A stretch of DNA of 37,511 bases from an uncultured Prevotellaceae bacterium (GTDB taxonomy: Bacteria; Bacteroidota; Bacteroidia; Bacteroidales; Bacteroidaceae), in assembly GCA_902776685.1 (NCBI GenBank), contig CACYRB010000003.1:69769-107279 (forward strand). Reading direction: 5' to 3'. Position 1 is the stretch's first letter, and each line of letters opens with the position of its first letter. Under the pieces are notes generated by a model, which saw only the letters and a program-made list of their open reading frames with translations, searched no databases and was not told the DNA's origin. Below, in pieces: positions 15,365-23,984 of the stretch. The position numbers and the translations under genes are program-made.

Positions 15365-16531
15365 TCACTTCTGCAGCAAGGCCTGTATCTCGGATTCGAG
15401 GTCTTTAATTTGAAGGTCGCGCTTCTGCACCGTGTTGTCTCTGCCGAGCAGATAGAACATGGGGATGGACTGCACGTTGTAGAGTTGCAGCACATCGTCG
15501 TCGGCAGTGGCTCGCACGCATATCCAGGGCAGTGCGGCGGTCTTCGTCTTCCAGAAGTGCTCGTCGCTGTCGACCGACACCTGGTAGATTTCAAGTCCGC
15601 GGTCGTGATACTTATCGTAGAGCTCGCGCAGAAGGATGATGCGCTTGGCCGACTCGTCGGTGGCAAAGATGTGGAAGTCGAGCAACACCACCTTGCCCTT
15701 CAGCTCTGACAATCGGCGGGTGATGCCACGGTTGTCGGTGAGGGCTATCTCGATGTTTCCCTCGGTGTTCACCTTGTCGGCGCTGATGGTCTCGTTGGCC
15801 TTGGCCCTGACGATACGGATGTTCTTCATGCCTTCGAGCGCAATGTTGTGCAGATTCTTCCCTCGCTCGGCATTCGGATGGAACGAGTCCCACGAAGTGG
15901 CAACGGCGGCAAAGGCCTTCACGTCGTCTTCCGAGTTGCGGGGATTGAAGATGAGAGCCTCGGCCGGTCCGACGACGATGGTCTGGAAGAGCGCATAGTA
16001 GGCATACGATTTCATGGGCTCGCGATAGATGTAGTTGCGCTTGATGTTCTCCTTGTAGGGCACGATGATTTTGTCGATGCTGTCGTTCACCGCTTCAATG
16101 CCCAGTTGCGGTTTTTTCACGATGGCGTTGACCTGCTGTTGCAGTTGCATCTGCAAGAGGGCGAGCTCCTTAATTTTTGCACAGTTCTCCGAGCCTGTGA
16201 CCTCGTAGGCGGACGACATGACGGGATAGGAAGCCTTCACACTGACGGTCTCGGTTGAGTCGACCGACAGACTGATTAACTGACGATCGATTCGCAGGCG
16301 GTAGAACTCTGGGGCATCGTTGGCATCGACGGCAAAATCGAAGCTGCCGCTGGCGTCGAGCTTCACCGAGTCGATGGCGACGGGGCCGTTCAGACTCATG
16401 TTCTCCAGATAGAGCACCGAGTCCTGAGCGTCGGTGATGTTGCCGTTGATGTGGAATTTGTCGCCGGTGCACGAAGCCATCGCAGCGGCAAGAAAGAGGG
16501 TGGTTGCGAAATAGTTTATTTTTCTTTTCAT
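15365..16531 (-). CDS. DUF4369/thioredoxin-like lipoprotein lacking the CxxC motif
   Basis: A 388-residue predicted lipoprotein. The start at 16531 gives a signal peptide ending MASC, with C21 lipidated. An N-terminal DUF4369-type beta domain (about 25-110; HINGNITDAQDSVLYLEN) is followed by a helical part and a C-terminal thioredoxin fold (about 262-385; LSELKGKVVLLDFHIFATDESAK). In TlpA/ResA homologues the strand LLDFWA is followed by WCxxC, but here the segment is FHIFATDESAKR with no cysteine, while the cis-proline region (QSIPMFYLL, P357) is kept. It should therefore lack disulfide exchange activity. It lies 47 bp after the YARHG gene in the same direction. A structural, chaperone or binding role is possible. 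Confidence 0.83.
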   Translation of the reverse strand: MKRKINYFATTLFLAAAMASCTGDKFHINGNITDAQDSVLYLENMSLNGPVAIDSVKLDASGSFDFAVDANDAPEFYRLRIDRQLISLSVDSTETVSVKASYPVMSSAYEVTGSENCAKIKELALLQMQLQQQVNAIVKKPQLGIEAVNDSIDKIIVPYKENIKRNYIYREPMKSYAYYALFQTIVVGPAEALIFNPRNSEDDVKAFAAVATSWDSFHPNAERGKNLHNIALEGMKNIRIVRAKANETISADKVNTEGNIEIALTDNRGITRRLSELKGKVVLLDFHIFATDESAKRIILLRELYDKYHDRGLEIYQVSVDSDEHFWKTKTAALPWICVRATADDDVLQLYNVQSIPMFYLLGRDNTVQKRDLQIKDLESEIQALLQK

Positions 16532-16578
16532 CTTTTTATATTTACTCATTATTCATTATTCATTAGCAAAGCGCCATC

Positions 16579-18102
16579 TCACTTCTCTGCCTCGATGGTC
16601 TTGATGAGGCTGGTGTTGAGCTTTTCTATTTCCGAAAGCTTGGGGTTCTGGTTGTTCGTGGGCTTATACCACGGCTGTTTCGAGAAGTAAGCCTTCAACT
16701 CGGCATTGGCAAAGGTGTAGCCATGACGGGCGAGGATTTCGTTGCGCATGATGCGCAGTGCTGCCTTCGGATAGCGCTTGAGCATGGCGCGGGTAAGCGG
16801 CCGGCGCGAGGCAATCTCGTAGATGCCGCGACTGTCGGCATACGGGCTCATCGTGCGACGCAGCTCAAACTTCTGCGGGAAGTCGGGGTTGTGGTCCACA
16901 TACTCTTCCTGACGCGTAATCTCACACGAGAGTCCGTAGGTGGAAAGCTTTACCTTCCACACGATGGGACCGGCAATAGAGGCATGTCCGCCGTAGCCGG
17001 GAGGCGGTAGCTCTTTCTCGCCTTTCTCGTTGATGATGTATGCAGGCACAGGGTTGTTCTTGATGCGACCCTCGCCAAAGACGATATAGTCGTGCAGGTT
17101 GTCGCCATTCTTGATACCGTACTCCGGATAAGGACCATAGGCAAATTTATAGCTGCCCGGGTCGCCATGTATATACTCACCCTTGGGCAGGAAGTCGCCT
17201 TTGCCGAAGACCGATTTCCCTTTCTCGTGCTCGTAGAGTCCGTCGAGCTGTTCCATGTAGTCGCGCTCTATGCATCGCTCCATACTCTCACTCTCGAACT
17301 CCGATTCGTGACGGATGAGCACATCGGTGACTCCACCCTGCGGGTTGCGGAAGACGAGCAGGTCGTAGCCGTCAATCTGCTCGTGGCTGACGCGACTGCC
17401 GACCGTGGCTTTCAGCGCGATGGGATTGCCGGCCGACCGACGCGTGACGGTCATGGGCTTGGTCTTGGCATTGATGTAGAACAACATTCCGTCGTCGGTG
17501 AACGTTTTTTCGTCGGCCACCTCAATACGCCCGTTGTCCATGAAACAGAGGAAACTCTGGTTGCCGTCATACCAATGGGTATTGTCGGCGAGGCTTTTAT
17601 AGGCTTCGAGCTTTAGCTGTCGGCGACCGTCGGCCACGAAGTCGCGCACGACATTGACGATGGGATTCAGCTTGAAGTCATGCAGCAAGCCTTCCATCTT
17701 CAGTTCTTCGCCCGAGTCGAACACGGCGGTGAAGAGTTCCTTCTGTCCGTAGCTCACACCCTTTATTCGCGTAAACTCTCCGCTCATGCGCTGCTTGCGT
17801 GCCCGCTCAAGAATCATCTCCTGCACACGGCTGGCTATTTCGGCATTGGCCTTCACCGTGAGGCTGTCGAACTTCGGGTTGCCGGTCTTGTTGAGGTAGG
17901 TTGCGGTGTATCCGCCTTTGCCGTCGCTGTCAACCTTTGCCCGTTCAACGGGATACTTGCCCGACGAGAGATAGACATATTCAAAATGGGTGAGCCGTCC
18001 TGTCGGGACAATAGGCTCCTTGTCGTTTGCCTGGTTGTTGGATTGCGCCATGCAACCCATAGTGGTCATTAATGCCATCAGTATAGAAAGTATTACTCGC
18101 AT
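16579..18102 (-). CDS. Exported protein with C-terminal YARHG domain
   Basis: A 507-residue exported protein. The start at 18102 gives the signal peptide MRVILSILMALMTTMGCMAQ; a lipoprotein form with Cys in MGC is possible but the context is weak. The large central part (about 30-430) is not recognised. Residues about 443-485 are a YARHG domain (YPKAALRIMRNEILARHGYTF...FSKQPWYKP) with all the hallmark residues. It is the first gene of the minus-strand cluster and is preceded by a TATCTTTG -7 box 31 bp upstream. A second YARHG domain is found in the DUF3160 protein of the same cluster. The shared domain suggests a joint envelope function; the actual role is unknown. Confidence 0.8.
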   Translation of the reverse strand: MRVILSILMALMTTMGCMAQSNNQANDKEPIVPTGRLTHFEYVYLSSGKYPVERAKVDSDGKGGYTATYLNKTGNPKFDSLTVKANAEIASRVQEMILERARKQRMSGEFTRIKGVSYGQKELFTAVFDSGEELKMEGLLHDFKLNPIVNVVRDFVADGRRQLKLEAYKSLADNTHWYDGNQSFLCFMDNGRIEVADEKTFTDDGMLFYINAKTKPMTVTRRSAGNPIALKATVGSRVSHEQIDGYDLLVFRNPQGGVTDVLIRHESEFESESMERCIERDYMEQLDGLYEHEKGKSVFGKGDFLPKGEYIHGDPGSYKFAYGPYPEYGIKNGDNLHDYIVFGEGRIKNNPVPAYIINEKGEKELPPPGYGGHASIAGPIVWKVKLSTYGLSCEITRQEEYVDHNPDFPQKFELRRTMSPYADSRGIYEIASRRPLTRAMLKRYPKAALRIMRNEILARHGYTFANAELKAYFSKQPWYKPTNNQNPKLSEIEKLNTSLIKTIEAEK

Positions 18103-18132
18103 ATTCCTTTGATAAGATGGTTTATTTTTCGG

Positions 18133-18140
18133 CAAAGATA
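18133..18140 (-). promoter_or_regulatory. -7 box for the YARHG/DUF3160 cluster
   Basis: The minus strand reads TATCTTTG, an exact TAnnTTTG match, 31 bp upstream of the YARHG gene start. A clear -33 TTTG at standard spacing is absent. It forms a divergent pair with the plus-strand box at 18185-18192. Confidence 0.6.
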
Positions 18141-18184
18141 AAAATAAAATATGAATTATAGCGCATGATTTACAAATAATTTTC

Positions 18185-18192
18185 TATCTTTG
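18185..18192 (+). promoter_or_regulatory. -7 box for the divergent small secreted protein
   Basis: TATCTTTG lies 32-39 bp before the start of the next gene, giving a leader of about 25 bases. No clear -33 box is seen. Confidence 0.6.
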
Positions 18193-18223
18193 CCGTCAAA
18201 TTATAGAACTAAATCGAATGATT

Positions 18224-18805
18224 ATGAAGAAAAGAGTATTTATTTTCCTGATTTCAGCGATACTATTTGGCGGACTGCAAGCTGTTGCCCAGAATCCGTC
18301 GGGTATTCCCGCAACGGCCAAGCTGGCCGACGAAGACGAGTCGATGGCCGTCTATCTGAATACCGACCGCGAGGGCGACGAAGCAGATTTTGAGCTGGCG
18401 CAGGTCTCGGTGTGGGTGTTCGACAAGACGACGAAACGTTCGCGCCGGTTGTTCCAATGTAACCCGAAAGCCGAATACGATATCACCCGCGTGAACAAAA
18501 TCAACGGCAGCGACATTCCCTATATCGACTTCGTGAAAATCTGGTCCTATGCCGAGCAGCCCACACTTGTCGTATGCGGCACACTGCCCGACTATCACAA
18601 TCTCTCGACAAGCATCGTCGACGTGAAGACGGGCCGCGCCATCATGCTGCCGTGCAGCAGCGGCTTTGTGGGGTTCGACCCCGAAGAGGGCAACCTGCTT
18701 GTGGCAAGCTACGCCTACTATGACGAGGGCGGCCGCTATGCAGTCATCAAGGCCTTCGACGTGAACGGCCGTCAGCTGGGTTCTATGCCGCTAAAGTCAA
18801 AATAG
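18224..18805 (+). CDS. Small exported protein of unknown function
   Basis: A 193-residue protein (195 if the ATG at 18218 is used). MKKRVFIFLISAILFGGLQAVAQ is a signal peptide cleaved at AQ. The mature part is rich in beta-type sequence, with repeated hydrophobic strands such as QVSVWVFDKTTKRSRRLFQ, LVVCGTLPDYHNLSTSIVDVKTGRAIMLP and YAVIKAFDVNGRQLGSM, which might form a small propeller-like or beta-sandwich domain. It is not recognised. It is divergent from the YARHG cluster with near-identical -7 boxes, so both could be expressed together. It precedes the rimP operon, which has its own promoter. Confidence 0.7.
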   Translation: MKKRVFIFLISAILFGGLQAVAQNPSGIPATAKLADEDESMAVYLNTDREGDEADFELAQVSVWVFDKTTKRSRRLFQCNPKAEYDITRVNKINGSDIPYIDFVKIWSYAEQPTLVVCGTLPDYHNLSTSIVDVKTGRAIMLPCSSGFVGFDPEEGNLLVASYAYYDEGGRYAVIKAFDVNGRQLGSMPLKSK

Positions 18806-18879
18806 ACAGTTCGAAGCACACATAAAAATCGTGCAAATATCACATTTTCTGTCCTTTAGCAAAGAAAAAGCCCGAAAAG

Positions 18880-18911
18880 TTTGGCTGAATGAAGGAAAAT
18901 GCGTACCTTTG
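18880..18911 (+). promoter_or_regulatory. Promoter of the rimP-nusA-infB operon
   Basis: TTTG at 18880-18883, 20 bases, then TACCTTTG at 18904-18911 is a full match to the Bacteroidota housekeeping promoter (TTTG, N19-21, TAnnTTTG). Transcription should start about seven bases later, leaving a leader of roughly 60 bases before rimP. Confidence 0.85.
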
Positions 18912-18924
18912 CACCCGTTCAGTG

Positions 18925-18960
18925 GAATGAGGGACTCCGACGAGAGTTCCTCATTCTCTT
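18925..18960 (+). terminator. Terminator-like hairpin in the rimP leader (possible attenuator)
   Basis: GAATGAGG (18925-18932) pairs with CCTCATTC (18949-18956), a G-U pair follows, then ACTC with GAGT across the loop CGACGA. The stem of about 13 bp is followed by TCTTTT. It lies between the promoter and rimP, the place where an attenuator would be. In E. coli the equivalent nusA-infB operon is feedback-controlled by NusA, which makes this plausible but unproven. Confidence 0.6.
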
Positions 18961-18975
18961 TTAATAATTACATTT

Positions 18976-19443
18976 ATGATAGACAAGAACATCGTAAAAG
19001 AGATTGTAGAGGAGTGGCTGAAAGACAAAGACTACTTCCTCGTTGACGTGGAAACAGATGCTACCGACCGCATCGTCGTAGAAATAGACCATGCCGACGG
19101 TGTATGGATAGAAGACTGTGTGGCCCTGAGCCGCTACATCGAAGAACACCTGAGCCGCGACGAGCAGGACTACGAGCTTGAGGTGGGTTCGGCCGGCATC
19201 GGTCAGCCTTTCAAGGTCGAGCAGCAATATGTCAACCACATCGGCAAACCCGTCGAGGTGCTTGCCGCCGACGGCACGAAATGCAAAGGCATTCTCAAAG
19301 CTGTCGAAGGTCGCCACTTCACCGTCACCGCCGAAGAAAAGGTGAAGGTGGAAGGCAAGAAGCGTCCTCAGCTCATGGAAGTCGACCACGACTACGACAT
19401 GGACAGCGTGAAGTACACCAAATACCTCATCAGCTTCAAGTAA
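18976..19443 (+). CDS. rimP: Ribosome maturation factor RimP
   Basis: A 155-residue cytoplasmic protein needed for 30S subunit maturation. The N-terminal domain contains FLVDVETDATDRIVVEIDHADGVWIEDCVALSRYIEEHL and the classic EVGSAGIGQPFK segment at about 69-80 (usually SPGLxRPL in other phyla). The C-terminal domain is of the Sm-like type (IGKPVEVLAADGTKCKGILKAVEGRHFTV). Length is normal. It starts the conserved rimP-nusA-infB order with a 45-bp gap to nusA. The start codon is preceded by an A/T-rich stretch with no Shine-Dalgarno site. Confidence 0.93.
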   Translation: MIDKNIVKEIVEEWLKDKDYFLVDVETDATDRIVVEIDHADGVWIEDCVALSRYIEEHLSRDEQDYELEVGSAGIGQPFKVEQQYVNHIGKPVEVLAADGTKCKGILKAVEGRHFTVTAEEKVKVEGKKRPQLMEVDHDYDMDSVKYTKYLISFK

Positions 19444-19488
19444 GAAAATCAGAAAAACAATATAATTAATAAAAAACAAGAAAAAGCT

Positions 19489-20742
19489 ATGGCAGCAAAA
19501 AAACAAACCGTGAGCATGATCGACACGTTCAAGGAGTTCAAGGAAACCAAGAACATCGACCGTACCACGCTCGTGAGCGTGCTGGAAGAAAGTTTCCGCA
19601 ACGTGCTCGCTAAGATCTATGGCAGCGACGAAAACTTCGATGTCATCGTAAACCCCGACAAAGGCGACTTTGAAATCTATCGCAACCGTATCGTCGTTCC
19701 CGACGGCGAAGTGCAGGACGAGAACAAGGAAATCAGCCTCTCGGAAGCACAGAAGATTGAACCCGACTACGAAATCGACGAGGAAGTTTCCGAGCCGGTC
19801 GACTTTGCCAAGTTCGGCCGCCGCGCCATCCTCAACCTGCGCCAGACACTCGCCTCGAAAGTGCTCGAACTGGAGCATGACTCGCTCTACAACAAGTACA
19901 AGGACCGCATCGGCCAGGTTGTCTCGGGCGAAGTCTATCAGGCATGGAAGCGCGAAGTGCTTCTTCTCGACGACGAAGGCAACGAGCTCATCCTGCCCAA
20001 GTCGGAGCAGATTCCCAACGAGAACTACCGCAAGGGCGAGACCATTCGTGCCGTCATCCACCGCGTAGATAACGAGAACAACAACCCCAAAATCATCCTT
20101 TCGCGCACCAGTCCCGTCTTCCTGCAACGGTTGCTCGAGGCCGAAGTGCCCGAAATCAACGACGGACTCATCTCCATCAAGCGCATTGCCCGCATGCCGG
20201 GCGAGCGTGCCAAGGTGGCTGTCGAGAGCTACGACGAGCGCATCGACCCCGTAGGCGCTTGCGTCGGTGTGAAGGGTAGCCGCGTTCACGGCATCGTGCG
20301 CGAACTCTGCAACGAGAACATCGACGTCATCAACTACACCAGCAACATCAAGCTCTTCATCCAGCGTGCACTCAGCCCTGCCCACATCAGCAGCATCAAC
20401 ATCAACGAAGAAGAGCACAAGGCCGAGGTGTTCCTCCACCCGCAGGAAGTGAGTCTGGCCATCGGCCGCGGAGGTCTCAACATCAAGCTGGCCTCCATGC
20501 TTACAGAGTTTACCATCGACGTCTTCCGCGAAGTGGCCGACGAAGAAGCCGACGAGGACATCTATCTCGACGAGTTTGCCGACGAGGTTGACCAGTGGAT
20601 TATCGATGCTATCAAGGCCATCGGTCTCGACACTGCCAAAGCCGTGCTCAACGCTCCGCGCGAGATGCTCGTCGAGAAGGCCGACCTCGAAGAAGAGACC
20701 GTCGACCATCTGCTCGACGTACTGCGTGCCGAATTTGAGTAA
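19489..20742 (+). CDS. nusA: Transcription termination/antitermination factor NusA
   Basis: A 417-residue RNA polymerase-binding factor that controls pausing, termination and antitermination. The N-terminal domain (about 1-130) is followed by an S1 domain (about 135-200; GQVVSGEVYQAW...RAVIHRVDNENNNPKIILSRTSP), then two KH domains (about 225-350) with DPVGACVGVKGSRVHGIVRELCNENIDVI and EVSLAIGRGGLNIKLASMLT. It lacks the acidic repeats found at the end of E. coli NusA (495 residues) but has an acidic helical tail (DEEADEDIYLDEF to AEFE). It is separated from infB by a 313-bp gap containing a simple-sequence array. Confidence 0.96.
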   Translation: MAAKKQTVSMIDTFKEFKETKNIDRTTLVSVLEESFRNVLAKIYGSDENFDVIVNPDKGDFEIYRNRIVVPDGEVQDENKEISLSEAQKIEPDYEIDEEVSEPVDFAKFGRRAILNLRQTLASKVLELEHDSLYNKYKDRIGQVVSGEVYQAWKREVLLLDDEGNELILPKSEQIPNENYRKGETIRAVIHRVDNENNNPKIILSRTSPVFLQRLLEAEVPEINDGLISIKRIARMPGERAKVAVESYDERIDPVGACVGVKGSRVHGIVRELCNENIDVINYTSNIKLFIQRALSPAHISSININEEEHKAEVFLHPQEVSLAIGRGGLNIKLASMLTEFTIDVFREVADEEADEDIYLDEFADEVDQWIIDAIKAIGLDTAKAVLNAPREMLVEKADLEEETVDHLLDVLRAEFE

Positions 20743-20753
20743 GTTGTTTTTAG

Positions 20754-20865
20754 TTTTTAGTTATCAGTTTTTAGTTATCAGTTTTTAGTTATCAGTTTTT
20801 AGTTATCAGTTTTTAGTTATCAGTTTTTAGTTATCAGTTTTTAGTTATCAGTTTTTAGTTTTTAG
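20754..20865 (+). repeat. 14-bp simple repeat array between nusA and infB
   Basis: Seven exact copies of TTATCAGTTTTTAG (20761-20858) are flanked by TTTTTAG on both sides. The remaining part of the gap to 21055 is AT-rich without a gene or clear promoter. Similar TTTTTAG/TTTTCAG stretches occur at 2003-2035 and 15278-15300. Confidence 0.95.
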
Positions 20866-21055
20866 CTGAGAACGGGAACGAAAACTGGGAAATAACCAAA
20901 TTGCAAAATAAATAGTCAAATCGTAAATCGTAAAATCGGACTCGCTTTAGCGCTTTTACAAAGACAGTGCAAGTCGAAGACAATCGAGCTTACTCAAAAT
21001 TGTTGAGACGCAGCCTGTCTTATTCAAAGCGTAGCGACTAAAAGAAATAAAATAG

Positions 21056-23917
21056 ATGAGCATCAGATTAAACAAAGCAATTCGAGAACTCAACATAGGA
21101 CTTCAAACGGCAGTTGATTTCCTTGAGAAAAGAAAAGAACTGGGCGAAGTGAAGAGCGATCTTAACTTCAAGCTCAGCGACGAACAGTATGGCGCCCTCG
21201 TCGAGGCCTTCAAGAGCGACCAAGACGTGAAGAAAGATGCCGCCAAACTGTTCCCCAAGAAGCCGAAAGAGAAGAAACGCCCTGCCGAGCCCAAGGAGAA
21301 CCGAGCTGAAGACCTGCTTAAGAGCACACCACAGGTGCAGTTCAAGCCGATAGGCAAGATCGACCTCGACAGCATTGGCAAAAAGCCGGCAGAAAAGGAG
21401 TCTGCTGCTCCCGAGAAAGCTGAGCAACCGAAGAAAGAAGTGGCTGCTGCCGTCAGCCCAAAGCCCGAGAAGAAGGTAGTCGAGGAAAAACCCAAAACCG
21501 AGGAGCCCAAAGAGCCGAAGAAGGAAGAAAAGCCGCAAACCCCGGCAGCTCCAGAGAAACAGGCAACCCCTGAGAAACCGGTAGCCCCGGAAAAGCCGGC
21601 AGCTCCAGAAACTCCAGAGAAACCGGAACCCCCGGCGACTCCGGTAGTTCCCGTAGCCCCTGAAGCTGAGAAGGAGCCCGCCAACGAAGGGCCGGAAATC
21701 TTCACCACCAAGGCCGAGAAGAAGGCTCTCAAAGCTCAGAAGGTGACTGTGCTGGGCAAGATTGACCTCGACTCCATCAACCAAAGCACTCGTCCGAAGA
21801 AAAAGAGTAAGGAGGAGAAGCGCAAGGAGCGCGAGGAGAAAGCCCAGCAGCAACGCGACGGCAAGAAGAAGCGCGAGCGCATCAACAAGGTGCGTGTCGA
21901 CATCAACGCTGCCGCCAAGCAGGCCGAGAGCAACAAGAACCAGCAGGCTGCCGCAGGCAAGAACGCCGGTAAGAAAAAGAAGAAGAACCGCAACCAGCGT
22001 CCGCTCGAAGTGAACGAGGAAGACGTTGCACGCCAGGTTAAGGAGACGCTTGCCCGCCTCACCAACAAGCAGAACCAGAACAAGAAAGGTGCCAAGTACC
22101 GCAAGGAGAAGCGCGAGGCTGTTCAGGAGAAGCTGGCGCAGGAGGCCAAGGCCGAGCGCAAGGAGAGCAAGACGCTCAAACTGACCGAGTTTGTCACCGT
22201 CAGTGAGCTTGCCACCATGATGGACATCTCCGTCATGCAGGTCATCTCGACGCTGATGTCGGTGGGTATCATGATGTCTATCAACCAGCGCATGGATGCC
22301 GAGACCATCAACCTCGTGGCCGACGAGTTCGGCTTCAAGACCGAATACGTCAGCGCCGAGGTGCAGGAGGCCGTCAGCGAGGTAGAAGACGACGAGAACG
22401 ACCTCATCTCGCGCTCGCCCATCGTCACCGTCATGGGACATGTCGACCATGGTAAGACCTCGTTGCTCGACTACATCCGCAAGACCAACGTCATTGCCGG
22501 AGAGGCCGGCGGCATCACCCAGCACATCGGTGCCTACAACGTGAAGCTCGAAGACGGCCGCCGCATCACCTTCCTCGACACCCCGGGCCACGAGGCCTTC
22601 ACCGCCATGCGTGCCCGTGGTACACAGGTCACCGACATCGCCATCATCATCATCGCCGCCGACGACAGCGTGATGCCCACCACCAAGGAGGCCATCGCCC
22701 ATGCCCAGGCTGCCAACGTGCCGATGGTGTTTGCCATCAACAAGATCGACAAGCCCGGTGCCAACCCCGACAAGATTCGCGAAGACCTCTCGCAGATGAA
22801 CCTGCTCGTCGAGGAGTGGGGCGGCAAGTACCAGTGTCAGGAGATTTCGGCTAAGAAGGGCATCGGCGTGCAAGACCTGCTCGAGAAGGTGCTGCTCGAA
22901 GCCGAGATGCTCGACCTCAAGGCCAACCCCAACCGCAAGGGCACAGGCTCCATCATCGAGTCGTCGCTCGACAAGGGCCGCGGCTACGTCTCCACGGTGC
23001 TCGTTTCCAACGGTACGCTGCGCGTGGGCGACAACGTCATTGCCGGAACCAGCTACGGCCGCATCAAGGCCATGTTCAACGAGCGCAACCAACGCATCAC
23101 CGAGGCCCGTCCGGCAGAGCCCGCCATCATTCTCGGACTTAACGGTGCCCCGACGGCTGGCGACACGTTCCACGTGCTCGACACCGAGCAGGAGGCCCGC
23201 GACATTGCCAATAAGCGACTGCAACTGCAGCGCGAGCAGGGACTGCGCACACAGAAGAAGTTTACGCTCGACGACATCTCCCACCGCATCGCCCTGGGCG
23301 AGTTCCACGAGCTCAACATTATCGTCAAGGGCGACACCGACGGAAGTATCGAGGCCCTCAGCGACTCGTTCCTCAAGCTCTCTACGGAGAAGGTGCAGGT
23401 CAACGTCATCAACAAGGCTGTCGGTCAGATTTCCGAGAACGACGTCATGCTCGCCTCAGCCTCCGATGCCATCATCGTGGGCTTCCAAGTGCGTCCCTCG
23501 GCCGAGGCCCGCAAGGCTGCCGACCGCGAAGGCGTCGACATCAACACCTACTCCATCATCTACGATGCCATCGACGACATCAAGGCCACCATGGTCGGCA
23601 TGCTCGACAAGGTGAAGAAGGAAATCGTCACCGGACAGGTTGAGGTGAAGCAGGTGTTCAAAATCTCGAAGGTGGGCACGGTTGCCGGCGGTCTGGTCAC
23701 CGAAGGCAAGGTGCACAACAAGGACAAGGGCCGCGTGGTGCGCGACGGTATCGTCATCCACACCGCCCCCATCGACGCCCTCAAGCGCTACAAGGACGAT
23801 GTCAAGGAAGTGGCTACCGGACTGGAGTGCGGTATCTCGCTCGTCAACTTCAACGACATTCAGGAAGGCGACATCATCGAGACCTACACCGAGATTGAGG
23901 TCGAGCAAAAGCTGTAG
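21056..23917 (+). CDS. infB: Translation initiation factor IF-2
   Basis: A 953-residue GTPase that delivers initiator tRNA to the 30S subunit. An N-terminal helical domain (about 1-60) precedes a long low-complexity linker of about 60-370, rich in Pro, Glu and Lys with PEKPxAPE repeats and two copies of the motif GKIDLDSI. The G domain starts near residue 460 (GHVDHGKTS) with DTPGH and NKID, followed by the domain II and III beta parts and the C-terminal domain (GQVEVKQVF...[12 protein letters not shown]). The size is typical of Bacteroidota. It is followed by a strong terminator. Confidence 0.97.
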   Translation: MSIRLNKAIRELNIGLQTAVDFLEKRKELGEVKSDLNFKLSDEQYGALVEAFKSDQDVKKDAAKLFPKKPKEKKRPAEPKENRAEDLLKSTPQVQFKPIGKIDLDSIGKKPAEKESAAPEKAEQPKKEVAAAVSPKPEKKVVEEKPKTEEPKEPKKEEKPQTPAAPEKQATPEKPVAPEKPAAPETPEKPEPPATPVVPVAPEAEKEPANEGPEIFTTKAEKKALKAQKVTVLGKIDLDSINQSTRPKKKSKEEKRKEREEKAQQQRDGKKKRERINKVRVDINAAAKQAESNKNQQAAAGKNAGKKKKKNRNQRPLEVNEEDVARQVKETLARLTNKQNQNKKGAKYRKEKREAVQEKLAQEAKAERKESKTLKLTEFVTVSELATMMDISVMQVISTLMSVGIMMSINQRMDAETINLVADEFGFKTEYVSAEVQEAVSEVEDDENDLISRSPIVTVMGHVDHGKTSLLDYIRKTNVIAGEAGGITQHIGAYNVKLEDGRRITFLDTPGHEAFTAMRARGTQVTDIAIIIIAADDSVMPTTKEAIAHAQAANVPMVFAINKIDKPGANPDKIREDLSQMNLLVEEWGGKYQCQEISAKKGIGVQDLLEKVLLEAEMLDLKANPNRKGTGSIIESSLDKGRGYVSTVLVSNGTLRVGDNVIAGTSYGRIKAMFNERNQRITEARPAEPAIILGLNGAPTAGDTFHVLDTEQEARDIANKRLQLQREQGLRTQKKFTLDDISHRIALGEFHELNIIVKGDTDGSIEALSDSFLKLSTEKVQVNVINKAVGQISENDVMLASASDAIIVGFQVRPSAEARKAADREGVDINTYSIIYDAIDDIKATMVGMLDKVKKEIVTGQVEVKQVFKISKVGTVAGGLVTEGKVHNKDKGRVVRDGIVIHTAPIDALKRYKDDVKEVATGLECGISLVNFNDIQEGDIIETYTEIEVEQKL

Positions 23918-23941
23918 ACCATACTAATGCATAATGTGCAA

Positions 23942-23984
23942 AAAGAAAGCCGAGGCCATTTCACTGCCTCGGCTTTCTTTTTTG
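23942..23984 (+). terminator. Intrinsic terminator after infB
   Basis: AAAGAAAGCCGAGGC (23942-23956) pairs perfectly with GCCTCGGCTTTCTTT (23966-23980), loop CATTTCACT, followed by TTT. It ends the rimP-nusA-infB unit. Confidence 0.9.

Noticed and set aside
20754-20865. CRISPR or iteron-type origin
   Set aside because: The 14-bp units are contiguous simple sequence without spacers, and no replication gene is near.
21068-23308. 746-codon open frame on the minus strand
   Set aside because: Antisense to infB, which is unambiguous; the translated product is low-complexity Leu/Gly-rich.
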